From positions 62,001 to 126,000 of the forward strand of contig JAHQJS010000003.1 in NCBI GenBank assembly GCA_019057385.1: a DNA stretch of 64,000 nt, given 5' to 3'. The notes below the pieces were generated by a model. The model saw nothing but the letters and a program-made list of their open reading frames with translations. It was not told the origin of the DNA and searched no databases. The DNA is from Candidatus Borrarchaeum weybense. GTDB lineage: Archaea > Asgardarchaeota > Sifarchaeia > Borrarchaeales > Borrarchaeaceae. Positions 1-9,300 of the stretch are shown here, piece after piece. How positions within the stretch are numbered: position 1 is the stretch's first letter; every line of letters begins with the position of its first letter. Made by a program: the position numbers and the translations under genes.

Positions 1-1
1 T

Positions 2-445
2 GAAAGATACAACTCTGCTCTTCTAGAATCTTTAGATATTGATCGAAAAGTAATGACTACAATTATGGGATTAGAATCTTTATTTTCTCTTGAAAAGGAT
101 AGGGGCGAAAATGCGTATAAATTGGGCGTTAGAGTTGCGAAGTTACTCGGATTTATGAGACCGGATATTGAAGAAGTAAGAACATTGATAGAAAGTGGGT
201 ATAAATTCAGAAATGATGTTGTTCACGGTATGTATATTAAACAAAACCAAAGAGAGAAAATGGAAAAAAACCTCCTGAAACTTCTCGACTATCTAAGAAT
301 GTCTTTAATATTTTTTCTGATAAATCAACAACAAGGAAAAAATAAGTTAGTTGACATAATCGATAAATCACTAATAAGCGACAATTATGGCGAACAACTG
401 AAAAGATTATTTCAAAACGGTATTATTATCTGTCCAAACATGTAG
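2..445 (+). CDS. HEPN-domain protein (5' end cut by window)
   Basis: The frame is open from base 2, so the gene begins before the window; the ATG at 53 is probably internal. The protein resembles the ApeA-like HEPN family: a helix containing NSALLESLDIDRK, the GLESLFS segment, RVAKLLG, and then RNDVVH, which is the R-x4-H active-site motif of HEPN ribonucleases. Family knowledge: such proteins cut RNA in toxin-antitoxin and phage-defence systems. It ends about 100 bases before two overlapping genes that include a nuclease-like protein, which fits a defence island. The actual target and activation mechanism cannot be read from the sequence. Confidence 0.7.
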   Translation, partial: ERYNSALLESLDIDRKVMTTIMGLESLFSLEKDRGENAYKLGVRVAKLLGFMRPDIEEVRTLIESGYKFRNDVVHGMYIKQNQREKMEKNLLKLLDYLRMSLIFFLINQQQGKNKLVDIIDKSLISDNYGEQLKRLFQNGIIICPNM

Positions 446-550
446 AAATCTCTAATAGATGAGTTTGAGTTATCTTAAATTTCAAACGACTCAGTTGAGC
501 AAAAATAGATAATAATTAGTATAGATGTTTAAAATAAGTTAGTGGTATGA

Positions 551-1612
551 ATGGTATCTAAGATTAATCACTTTACCGATGCAGGAGAACTGTTTAGAAG
601 ATTGGATACAATAGAAAGATTCCCAAATGTGCCTATTAAAACGGTATTGTTCATCTATGATTTCAGGTACAAATTATTAGACATCTTAGATAGAATAACA
701 CCCCAGGAATATCAAAAATCGTCTTATAAAATTAAATTTGAAAACGATGATGTTGTCTTGTTAGATGTGAAGATCGTAAAAGATTTAGATATAATTTCAA
801 GTGATAGGAGAAAAGTATTTCTTATAATAGATAAGAATAAGCCATTTTGTATTTTGATTACAAATTCTGAGGGAAATTATTTCAAAAAAGTATTATCATT
901 TTTCAATAAACATTATCCGCTATTATCAAGAATTTTTTTACGCTCAAATGAAATAAAAGACTTATTAAACTATCTAGAGGAAAAAGAAGAAGCGAAGTTG
1001 ACCGTTTTAAGTTATGTTGTTAAAAGATACTATGTAAGGCCAGAGACAAGAATTGCCTATGAGAAAATCAGTTTTAGAGAAGTCTTTGATAAGGCATCAG
1101 ATGATTTTCTTTGGGTAGATAGTATTTATTTAGCAATTGAAAAAAGATCCAAGAGTAAAATTAGGATAAATAGACGAGGAGTCATATCATATTATAGGAA
1201 TTTAGATTATTCAAATATTCATTTGATTCTTATCTCTCAAATTCTTATTAAATACTCAAAAATATATACAAGTATCCTAATGGAAAGATCGAGAAGTCTT
1301 GAAAATTTAGAACCCCGACCAGTAAGGTTTTTTATAAACGAAGACGTCTTCAATTCATCAGAAGATATCGATAGGTTCTTAGAAGCTTTGCATAAATATT
1401 TGCTTAATTGGGGATATTCAACATTATTTAAAGAAAGAAACTACCTTTATCTCATACTTCACGATTATCAAACAGGTTCAAGTTACGATATTTTGATCAG
1501 TTCTCCTTATGAAATATTTGTTACTCCACAAACTCAAGTTACGAGCATTTCTTTTGGCGCTCTAGTCAACTTTCTTGTTGATAATTATGATGGAGTTGTT
1601 GAAAATGTCTAA
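551..1612 (+). CDS. Unknown protein, first gene of a two-gene defence-like operon
   Basis: A 353-aa soluble protein that I do not recognise. It is rich in Lys, Ile, Tyr and Ser, has alternating strand/helix character, no membrane segment and no obvious catalytic motif. The last eight bases overlap the start of the PD-(D/E)XK nuclease-like gene, so the two are probably translated together and act together. The neighbourhood (HEPN protein upstream, Cas7-like RAMP downstream) suggests a defence role; that is inference from context only. Confidence 0.6.
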   Translation: MVSKINHFTDAGELFRRLDTIERFPNVPIKTVLFIYDFRYKLLDILDRITPQEYQKSSYKIKFENDDVVLLDVKIVKDLDIISSDRRKVFLIIDKNKPFCILITNSEGNYFKKVLSFFNKHYPLLSRIFLRSNEIKDLLNYLEEKEEAKLTVLSYVVKRYYVRPETRIAYEKISFREVFDKASDDFLWVDSIYLAIEKRSKSKIRINRRGVISYYRNLDYSNIHLILISQILIKYSKIYTSILMERSRSLENLEPRPVRFFINEDVFNSSEDIDRFLEALHKYLLNWGYSTLFKERNYLYLILHDYQTGSSYDILISSPYEIFVTPQTQVTSISFGALVNFLVDNYDGVVENV

Positions 1613-2705
1613 AGATAATAATGAAGAATTAATGAGATTTAGAAAAATAGATATCAGCAACTATATCAAAGCGCTAAAATCTCTGATATGTTTAAGGAAA
1701 ATGATTATAAACGAGTTATCAGGTGAATTCTATTTTGGTAGTAAGTTAAATTACAAAAATAAACAAGGAGATCCTCAAACACCTGACTTTATTACAAAAC
1801 TAAGCAATACTGCATGGATAGGAGAGCTTAAAAGATCGCTTCCTGAACCTAAAAATTTTACTTCTGAAGAAGAATATGTCGAGAAAATTGTAGAAAAACT
1901 TATCGAACAGTTGCAAAAATATGATGAATCTTTTAAGGAATTAGATTCTTATCAGCATGATATTATACTAATGACTCCATCATTAGCAACAGATGCAATA
2001 GGCGTTTTGAAGTTTAAGTATCTAGAAAAAGAGAATGTCAATAATCTGTTTAAACACAATTTTGCACTTCTTCTTTATACACTTGAATCAGGAGCAAATA
2101 ATACCGAGTTCATATACATTAAATTGGATTATGGAACTATTACTGATAAGAAGGCTACAGATATTTTAAAAGTTGGTTACAAAAAGGTTTTAGGAGAATT
2201 AAAAGAAGATTTAGCGAAATTTAAAATATATGAAGAAAGTAAACAAACACCTTTTGAATATGTAATGGTTCTGCTTTGGACACAGATATTCCCTGAGATA
2301 ATCAAAAAAAGTCGTGTAGAGAAGATAATCGAATGGAAAGACAGGAAGGAACACATATTCGAAGTAAAATTAGATGAGTTAATTGAATATCTACATAAAA
2401 TGTATACATTGCCATCTTTGAGTGCAACTGACAAAAAGCAATTTACAACCAAGATAATACAGAAAGCCATGACTATGTTTTCAAAGGTTAAAATTAAAAG
2501 TGAAAGAACTAGAAAACTCGAACCTTTGGTTACGTATGGTGAAAAAGACGGTTCTATGGTATTTAGAGTGGTTTATAAAAAACTTCGGGAGAAGAAAGAA
2601 TTGGACTTCATTCTTAAGTCGATTTATTTGGAACAAGGTGAAATTGAAGACAAGGAAACTCAAAGAGAATTAATTAATTATCCACGATTAGATACATGGT
2701 TTTAA
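1605..2705 (+). CDS. PD-(D/E)XK nuclease-like protein
   Basis: The likely start is the ATG at 1605, which overlaps the stop of the upstream gene; an in-frame ATG at 1575 lies too deep inside that gene. Near residue 50-75 it has PDFITK followed by WIGELKRS, matching the D-(x)n-E-x-K core of PD-(D/E)XK nucleases (TPDF, then GELK). The rest (366 aa in all) is helical and charged, without other motifs I can name. Nucleases of this fold serve in restriction and abortive defence. With its overlapping partner it looks like a two-component module. The fold call rests on one motif pair. Confidence 0.55.
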   Translation: MSKDNNEELMRFRKIDISNYIKALKSLICLRKMIINELSGEFYFGSKLNYKNKQGDPQTPDFITKLSNTAWIGELKRSLPEPKNFTSEEEYVEKIVEKLIEQLQKYDESFKELDSYQHDIILMTPSLATDAIGVLKFKYLEKENVNNLFKHNFALLLYTLESGANNTEFIYIKLDYGTITDKKATDILKVGYKKVLGELKEDLAKFKIYEESKQTPFEYVMVLLWTQIFPEIIKKSRVEKIIEWKDRKEHIFEVKLDELIEYLHKMYTLPSLSATDKKQFTTKIIQKAMTMFSKVKIKSERTRKLEPLVTYGEKDGSMVFRVVYKKLREKKELDFILKSIYLEQGEIEDKETQRELINYPRLDTWF

Positions 2706-2883
2706 AATTTTAAATAAAAAGTAGTTATAAATTGATTCGCTGTTCTGTTAGTTATAGCGAGAGAGTTCTTTTTCCATAATTTTCTATACTAAAAACCGCT
2801 TAGAACAATTTTTTCAAAGAAAGGAAGTCAACTATACACCCATTTTATTAGAGGAGATGGGAAAACCTAATTTTTTTGATGGG

Positions 2884-2893
2884 TTTATAAATC
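2884..2893 (+). promoter_or_regulatory. Probable TATA box for the first Cas7-like gene
   Basis: TTTATAAATC lies about 45 bases upstream of the ATG at 2937, in an otherwise featureless 230-base intergenic stretch after the nuclease-like gene. The GAGGTTGG just before the start codon is shared with the paralogous gene at 31983 and is the likely ribosome-binding site of both. Confidence 0.5.
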
Positions 2894-2936
2894 TAGTTAT
2901 AGAATGTATAAATGAGATTATATCGAGGTTGGAAAT

Positions 2937-3758
2937 ATGAGAAAAACAAAAAAACTGATGATGATTCATGCCTATACTCCCATTGCAAAACCGATCAACA
3001 CCTCTGTTCAAAAAAATTCAACCATGCTGTTGTTAGGTCAAATTCCCTACGAAAACGGGTCAAAAATATTCACTACTAAGCTTTATTATATCAAAGGATT
3101 ACGTGGAATGCTAAGACATGCCTGTATGAGCCTTGCTCAGGATTGTAGTATCGAGGTGTGTCATACCAGCGAAAAAACTGAACTCAAAGACGGTACAAAG
3201 GTGACTCCCTCAGGGTTTCATCCACTGGGTGAATGTGAACCTCCATGCATCCTCAAAAGAATTTTTGGTACATTTCGCGAGGAGTCCTCAATATCTGTCT
3301 TGTCAGATCCTATAGCTTCTATTAAGCACAAAGAATTTACCACTGAAGTTCCTGTGCAAAAGGTACATATCGCTAGCGAATATAGAATAGCGAAATCGTT
3401 CACGGGTATACCTATTCAGGACTTCAAGGAATCGTATTTCTCAGGGTATTTTAGTTTCTGTATTGATGTAACTGAATTAACTGACTATGAAATCAAGTTT
3501 CTCATGGAATCTCTACTCTACATTGAAACACTTGGTGCTGGTAAGCGTTCGGGTTATGGACGTATCAAAATTATTAGTTTCGAGTTTCAGAAGGTTGAAA
3601 TTACCAGAAAGATCGACCGCGAAAATGGAAGTTATAAAGTTGTTGAGAATGAGTCGATAACGCCCTTAGAACTCGATGATATCGAGAGTTGGAGGGATTC
3701 AATACCTTCATGGACACAAGGCACGCAAGATGGTATGCTACCTGTTCTTAACGAGTAG
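2937..3758 (+). CDS. Cas7-like RAMP protein, copy 1
   Basis: A 273-aa RAMP-superfamily protein. Visible features: IKGLRGMLRHA at 52-62, a cysteine patch C100-x3-C104 followed by IFGT (the C..C..FG pattern of Csm3/Csf2-type Cas7 proteins), the VHIASEYRIA segment at 143-152 and the glycine-rich LGAGKRSGYGR at 199-209, the hallmark RAMP loop. It is strongly similar over its length to the gene at 31174-31983. Cas7 proteins polymerise along a guide RNA; here no CRISPR array is visible. A conserved structured RNA element begins two bases after the stop codon. The neighbours are HEPN and nuclease-like genes. RAMP assignment is firm; the subtype is not. Confidence 0.8.
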   Translation: MRKTKKLMMIHAYTPIAKPINTSVQKNSTMLLLGQIPYENGSKIFTTKLYYIKGLRGMLRHACMSLAQDCSIEVCHTSEKTELKDGTKVTPSGFHPLGECEPPCILKRIFGTFREESSISVLSDPIASIKHKEFTTEVPVQKVHIASEYRIAKSFTGIPIQDFKESYFSGYFSFCIDVTELTDYEIKFLMESLLYIETLGAGKRSGYGRIKIISFEFQKVEITRKIDRENGSYKVVENESITPLELDDIESWRDSIPSWTQGTQDGMLPVLNE

Positions 3759-3759
3759 C

Positions 3760-3843
3760 ACGTTCTTGTGCATGAGACTGCTCATCTATAAAGGTCTGAC
3801 GCCTTTGATGAGGAGGGATGACTCGCAGGGGACGATAAATGTC
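3760..3843 (+). ncRNA. RAMP-associated structured RNA element, copy 1
   Basis: One of three copies (others on the minus strand at 29913-29999 and 31025-31111), each lying downstream of a RAMP-type gene. Conserved parts: ACGTTCTTGTGCATGAG at the 5' side, loop TCYGACG in the centre, ACTCGCA and GACGATAAATGTC at the 3' side. Predicted fold: ACGTTCTT(G)TGC pairs with GCAGGGGACG, GAG pairs with CTC, and a central hairpin closes the TCTGACG loop with AAAGG/CCTTT and CTCATC/GATGAG. The inner stem differs completely from copies 2 and 3 yet remains paired, which is strong evidence for a functional RNA fold. It begins immediately after the Cas7-like stop codon. Function unknown. Confidence 0.75.
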
Positions 3844-3855
3844 GTAAACATGTTT

Positions 3856-3889
3856 ATGAGTTTACTAAGTCTATCGACTAACCTTGCAA
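3856..3889 (+). repeat. Partial second copy of the pyrD 5' end
   Basis: Bases 3870-3889 are identical to 4046-4065 at the start of pyrD (TCTATCGACTAACCTTGCAA). It is also preceded by an ATG, so it reads as a short alternative N-terminus (LSTNLA is shared). It lies just after RNA element copy 1 and in the same sense as pyrD. It may be a remnant of an insertion into the pyrD start region or a spacer-like segment. Confidence 0.7.
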
Positions 3890-4037
3890 AGCCTCTCTTA
3901 AGCGATGGCAAGTTAAACGCTTGTCATCGCTTCCATTTTATCCTATTGTTTCTTCTATACTTCTTCAGAAAAAGTTAAGAAGTCTAATATAAAAGTAAGA
4001 GTTAAGATAAACGAATGAAAGTGAAGTTTAGATTTTT

Positions 4038-4982
4038 ATGCTAACTCTATCGACTAACCTTGCAACATTACAACTTAAGAATCCTGTTATGTTAGCTGCT
4101 GGAGTTCTCGGTATTTCGGGACCAGTACTTAAACGGGTAGCGAATGCCGGTGCGGGTGCGGTTGTCACAAAATCTATCGGTCCTGAGCCCAGAGAAGGTT
4201 ACAATAATCCAACAGTCGTTCCTTTAAATGAATTTAGTTGTTTGAATGCTGTTGGGCTTTCAAACCCTGGGTATTTAGAGTTTTCCAAAGAAATAATTTT
4301 GGCAAAACAAGAAAACGTTCCAATAATTGTTAGTATATTTGGCGCAGATATTGATGAATTTTGTACAATTGCGAAGAAAATGGAAAAGAGTGGTGCTGAT
4401 GCACTTGAACTTAACCTTTCATGTCCTCATGGAGGAAAATATGGTGCATCTATCGGACAGGATCCACAATTATCAGGTGAAATTGTATACGCCGTAAAAA
4501 ATACCGTGCAGATCCCTGTTTTTATTAAACTCACACCAAACGTGACTGATCTGATTCCTATTGCAAAAAGTGCTGAAAATAATGGTGCCGATGCTATTAC
4601 TGCAATCAACACAGTACGCGCTATGTGCATAGACATTGAAACTGGGCAGCCCTTATTATCAAACGCGTTTGGAGGGCTTTCTGGGCCTGCAATAAAACCA
4701 ATCGCAATCAAACATATTTATGATCTCTATAAAGAAGTAGGGATCCCTCTTATCGGTGTGGGTGGTATTGTTTCTTGGGAAGATGCAATAGAATTCTTTC
4801 TTGCTGGAGCTACTGCAATTCAAGTAGGGACTGGGCTTCTGCGGACATCATTCCTAGACATGTTTAATGAATTAACCGAAGGAATTCTAAGTTATCTCAG
4901 AAGAAAAGGCTATACTCGTTTAGAAGAAATCATTGGACTTACTCATAGACTTAAATCTTATAGGGGATCTTTACACGAGTAA
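4038..4982 (+). CDS. pyrD: Dihydroorotate dehydrogenase, catalytic subunit
   Basis: A 314-aa class 1B dihydroorotate dehydrogenase that oxidises dihydroorotate to orotate in pyrimidine synthesis. Typical segments are NPVMLAAGVLG near the N-terminus, NAVGLSNPG around residue 75, ELNLSCPHGG with the active-site-loop cysteine near 130, FIKLTPNV, and the FMN phosphate-binding GVGGI and QVGTG regions near the C-terminus. The electron-transfer partner PyrK is encoded 5 kb downstream (10240), separated by a regulator and a giant gene, which is unlike the usual adjacent arrangement. A TATA-like TAATATAAAAG lies about 50 bases upstream. Confidence 0.93.
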   Translation: MLTLSTNLATLQLKNPVMLAAGVLGISGPVLKRVANAGAGAVVTKSIGPEPREGYNNPTVVPLNEFSCLNAVGLSNPGYLEFSKEIILAKQENVPIIVSIFGADIDEFCTIAKKMEKSGADALELNLSCPHGGKYGASIGQDPQLSGEIVYAVKNTVQIPVFIKLTPNVTDLIPIAKSAENNGADAITAINTVRAMCIDIETGQPLLSNAFGGLSGPAIKPIAIKHIYDLYKEVGIPLIGVGGIVSWEDAIEFFLAGATAIQVGTGLLRTSFLDMFNELTEGILSYLRRKGYTRLEEIIGLTHRLKSYRGSLHE

Positions 4983-5028
4983 TATTCTATAAAAGCCCCC
5001 TTTAAATCTTATAATGCGTTCAAAAAAG

Positions 5029-5625
5029 TCAAAGTTCATCTATATTGATTATCTTTGTAAACTGCTTCACCAATTTTTGAAAGGCCGTATGAGCAAGTTT
5101 TATCGATTCTTCATATTGGGCGGGAATTCTAGACAACTTTACGGTAGTCGCTTGAATAGGGCTGGTTTCAAATGTTTCTTTTGCAGTTTCTGCAACTTCT
5201 TTCAGTTTTTCAAGTTTAAGTTCAGTCCTTCTTGATTGTAAAATCTTTGTGTATATTAACGCTAACCGAAGAAAAATATATGTCACCTCTGGAATTGTAG
5301 GGATGTATTCACGAGAATCCCTAAGAGATGTCCCCTCTTTTCTTAGGAAACCAGAGTCATGCAGTTTTTTAGCGTGTATTGCAATTTGCGCGCTATTTCT
5401 CCTTCCTAATTCATTTGCTAAATCCTTCAATCGGGTGGCGCTATCAAAGACTGTCGTTTTCAATATAGCAAGTCTTTTATCGCTAGCAAGTACACTAAAT
5501 AGATCACATAGAGCATTTATGTCATCCTCAGCGAAGGATATCATATTTAACCCAGCAAATAAGAGAGTACTACCTTCTTTTGCCTTTTTTTGGTTCGATT
5601 CTTGATTTTCCTTTTCTTTTGGCAT
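5029..5625 (-). CDS. Winged-helix (ArsR-like) transcription regulator
   Basis: The protein has a helix-turn-helix core (LFSVLASDKRLAILKTTV ... LKDLANELG ... IAIHAKKLHDSGFLRKEG) followed by a wing and a long C-terminal helical region that may dimerise. The ATG at 5625 gives 198 aa; an in-frame ATG 45 bases further out is less likely. A 21-base imperfect direct repeat covers this start and recurs 61 bases upstream, consistent with self-regulation. The target genes are unknown; the neighbouring pyrD is convergent and the giant gene at 6330 divergent. Confidence 0.75.
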   Translation of the reverse strand: MPKEKENQESNQKKAKEGSTLLFAGLNMISFAEDDINALCDLFSVLASDKRLAILKTTVFDSATRLKDLANELGRRNSAQIAIHAKKLHDSGFLRKEGTSLRDSREYIPTIPEVTYIFLRLALIYTKILQSRRTELKLEKLKEVAETAKETFETSPIQATTVKLSRIPAQYEESIKLAHTAFQKLVKQFTKIINIDEL

Positions 5626-5705
5626 TATTATCAACTTTTGTCGAGTTATATTGTTATAACGCCCTATCATGTTTGTCTTTTGATATTATTATTAAGTTGT
5701 GTCGA
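5624..5705. promoter_or_regulatory. Paired direct repeats at the regulator start, possible operator
   Basis: ATTATTATCAACTTTTGTCG at 5624-5643 recurs as ATTATTATTAAGTTGTGTCG at 5685-5704 (3 mismatches in 20), 61 bases apart or about six helical turns. Both are followed by TA-rich DNA. The first copy overlaps the regulator's start codon. Binding by the regulator itself is an inference. Confidence 0.4.
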
Positions 5706-6329
5706 ATATATATTATAATACTATGTGTTATATTTATATATTTCTAAAAACAAAAGCTTTATTCTTCAAAAAAAAAGATTTATTATGAGTTTAAAATCGC
5801 TTCAGGTGCTTCTAGTGCTTCAAAAAACATTGGTGGTCGTCTTATACAATATAAGACGCTTAAGAGTGTTTACCATGGAAAAGGTATACCCGGATCCAAC
5901 AATTCGCCCTCCTGAATGTTTTTTTAAATAGTTTTTTAAAAAATAATAGATAACAAAATACATATTTTGAGCGTTGGGCATTATTTGGTCGCAAATATAA
6001 GGGCCACGTATTTTTCCGAAACTCAGATTCTCTTTAAAGAGAATTATAGTTACAAGAATAAAAACTAAGATTCAATAAATGAAAGTAAATGTCGTTATGA
6101 CAAAATGCTCACAAAATTAGAGACACTCTTGAGGCTAGACAAATAAACTAAAATTTGAATAATTGGAAGAACTTCCAAAAGATGTTGTTCAAGTCCACAT
6201 TATTTACTTACATTTATATTCTTCAACAGGCTTTATTTCTATTGTAATGCATACTAATATCAAACTGAGCGCAACGGAATAAACGTGCTACAGAATTCAC
6301 AGAATTATATTCTTCTTGGGCGAGAGTAA
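5706..6329. other. Intergenic region without recognisable gene
   Basis: About 620 bases of AT-rich DNA between the divergent regulator and the giant gene at 6330. A short open frame at 5725-5931 has no recognisable content and no convincing ribosome-binding site. No RNA gene or repeat was recognised. Confidence 0.5.
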
Positions 6330-9300
6330 ATGGATTTTAAAAGCGAAATGCAATTTTTTTTCAATTTGCGTGACCTAACAGCACGAAAAGGGAAAATACA
6401 TAATATACTCTCTCAATTAGAAAAAATGCAACAAAGGAACGATCCAGTCATCAGTTTAAACATGGCTGAAGCACTTATTGAAAATTGCTTATTAATTGAC
6501 AACGATGAAGATCGTCTACAACATTACAACCGAGCACTTGAACTAGTTCAGATTGCACGTCTTATTTTGAAAGAAAAAAGCCAGACGAGGCTGCTTCTAC
6601 GATCATACCATCTTGAATGCTTTATAAAGTACCATACCATGAAATACAGAGATGAAGAAGCTTCTATTCTCGACATCTTTAATTTGGGTGGGAAAATCAT
6701 CAAAAGAGTAACACAGGCCAAAACAAACGATCCATATACGGAATATGATGACTACTGTTCTTTAGGCTGTGTTTGGCGTGCCTACGGACTCATGTCGCAA
6801 CTTATCCATAAATTTCAGAAATTAAATGTTGAACAAAGACGCGATATGTTAGAGAACGCTAGAGCATTGACACATAAAGCTGTAGATGCGAGTAACAGTA
6901 CAAATAACAGAGATGCAAACGTTTTGTCAGCTTATATTTTTGCTTTTGTCGAAACGTCACAAATGGTTCTACGTGGTGATAAAGCTACTACTGAAAAAGA
7001 TTTTATTAAAATTATAGGCCTTTACGATGTCTTGTTTGAGGCTGCTCACTCGTATGGCTCAATCGAGTTCGAATATTTGGCTTTATTAAACCATACACGG
7101 TTAAATTTATCACGCTATGCCTACACAATAGGGACAAATGAGGAAAAAAGAGAGTTACTCCATGATATATTGAATGATTGTAAGAAACTAGAAGAATACA
7201 ATAACTTAATTCGAATGCCACACTTCCTGTTTTATTATTATACCGTGCGAACTGAAGCCTACTTAAGTTTCCTTTATTTTGAAGTTTTTAGTGAAAAAGA
7301 ATATAACTATTACGTTAACAAAGCTTTAAAATCTGCAGAAAAACTGAAGTTCGTATACGAATCTAAAGATATGATAAGCGAACGCGATAAAATTGACTTA
7401 CATCATAACCTTATCTTTGTATATATGATGACCGCGTCTTTCGCCACTTCACAAAAAGAAAAACATGAATATTTGAAAAAATGTGAGGAATTACTTCTAG
7501 AAGATGAACAAAGTACAGCTGTCTGGTCACAGAGAGCGTACTCCATTTGGCGTGATCTTTCTTCAATTTACTTGGACCTTGCAAAAGTCGAGCGTAATCA
7601 TATATATTTCGAAAAATGCGTATTCTATGCAAAAAAGGCATACTATTCAGCGCTGGAAACTGAGGTCTTCACAGACGCGTTTTTTGAAGCATATAAAATT
7701 GCCATGATCGCTGAAAGTTTCCAGAAGCATAATTTGTCTATAAAGCATTATAATTTAGCCCTTCAGTTGTTAGCCAAAATAATTCAGGCAGGGAAAGATT
7801 ATCCGTACTATAGAAATTTAGAAACCTATCTATCAGCTCGGTTGCTGGGCGTAAAAGCTAAGGAAGAACATCGTAAAGGTAGTTATATACAAGCTACGAA
7901 CTTATATCGCGAAGCAAGTTCTATTTTGCGACCAAATAAGCTTTATTTATATGAAAGCCTACTGTATAACATTTACGCGTTATTTGAAGATGCGTCTACA
8001 CGTTTTATAGAGGAAAAATATAAGGAAACATTTACCATTCTTTCTAATATTACCTGCTTATTTGATGAAACTGCAAAACACTATGCTGAAGATTATAAAC
8101 CCCAATTTCAGTATTTTATCGATAGACGCGCTTATGATCTACAACTTGATTATTTCGAATCTTCAAAGACTTTTTGCCTTGCTCAGTCGAATATTTTACA
8201 GGCATTAATTTATCGTAGTACTGGAGACAGTGAGAGATCAATAAAGTTGCTAAAGGAAGCCAATACTCTACTCAAACCATTTACAGATCGAAATATTCAC
8301 ATAGCAGGCTATTCTTCATTTGCAAAAGGACTATACGGACTTGAAAAATCCGAACTTAACATAAGAAACGGTGAATATAAACGCGCAGCATCATATCTTG
8401 CAAATGCATCTGATCAATTTGAAACTGCATCAAAAGTGTTAGCATCTGACGAACAACTAAGACAGTTATGTGATGGACTAAAATTCTTTTGTCGGGGATG
8501 GATGAATACTTTAGAAATTATGCGCCGTGACATAGACCATAGCACCACAGAATTGCATACTAATTTTACTCTCGCTAGTCAATCTTTCGTAAATGCAACC
8601 AGATCCTTGAAAATGTTCAAGAAGACGTCCAAAGGAGTTTCTGGATTCGAGAAATTATTGAGTTATATCTATTATTCATTATTATTCCAAAAAACTGATG
8701 ATCTTGCAGAAAAAAGCAAGTTTAAGGATAATATGACTGCAGTGCTAGGTGAGGCACTGCAATATTTTAAAGACGCTGAAGATATGGAACGATATAGGTT
8801 TACAAAAGATATAATCACTACACTACTTCAATTGGAAGATATACGCGAAAACATCTTGAAACCCATTACCATACCATTTACACTATATACACCAATATTT
8901 GACTCTACGACTATAGTCGAGCCCAGTAGCGTAAACATTGCAATATCACTTGATAAGGATCAAGTAGAGGTTAATGACGAAATACAGTACACAATAGAAA
9001 TCAATTCCGATAATTCAGTCTATATGAAACAAATTGATGGTTTGATCCCAAAAAAAGGTGTAAAAGTGGTCTCAAATTCGCAATTGGCAAAGAACGGTAC
9101 GATAGAAATAAATCGCTTTTTATCTCCTGGTAATCCAATAAAAATTGAATTCCAAGTTCAGGCATCCACACCGCTTCATAACAAAGCACATCCACGATTA
9201 TTATATCTCAACACAAAAAACGAGAAATGCCGCGCTTTTACATTGCCTCTTACGTTACAAGTGTACCCCAAAAATGCATTAAAATCTGGCGTGGTATGTA

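Noticed and set aside
3676..3978. Small ORFs over each RNA element sharing a peptide like TFLCMRL...DSQGT
   Set aside because: Similar frames occur at 29892-30104 and 30941-31177, but the shared peptide follows from the conserved RNA. Substitutions preserve base pairing, not codons, the lengths differ and none has a ribosome site.
5725..5931. Open reading frame upstream of the giant gene
   Set aside because: Low-complexity AT-rich sequence, no ribosome-binding site and no recognisable domain.
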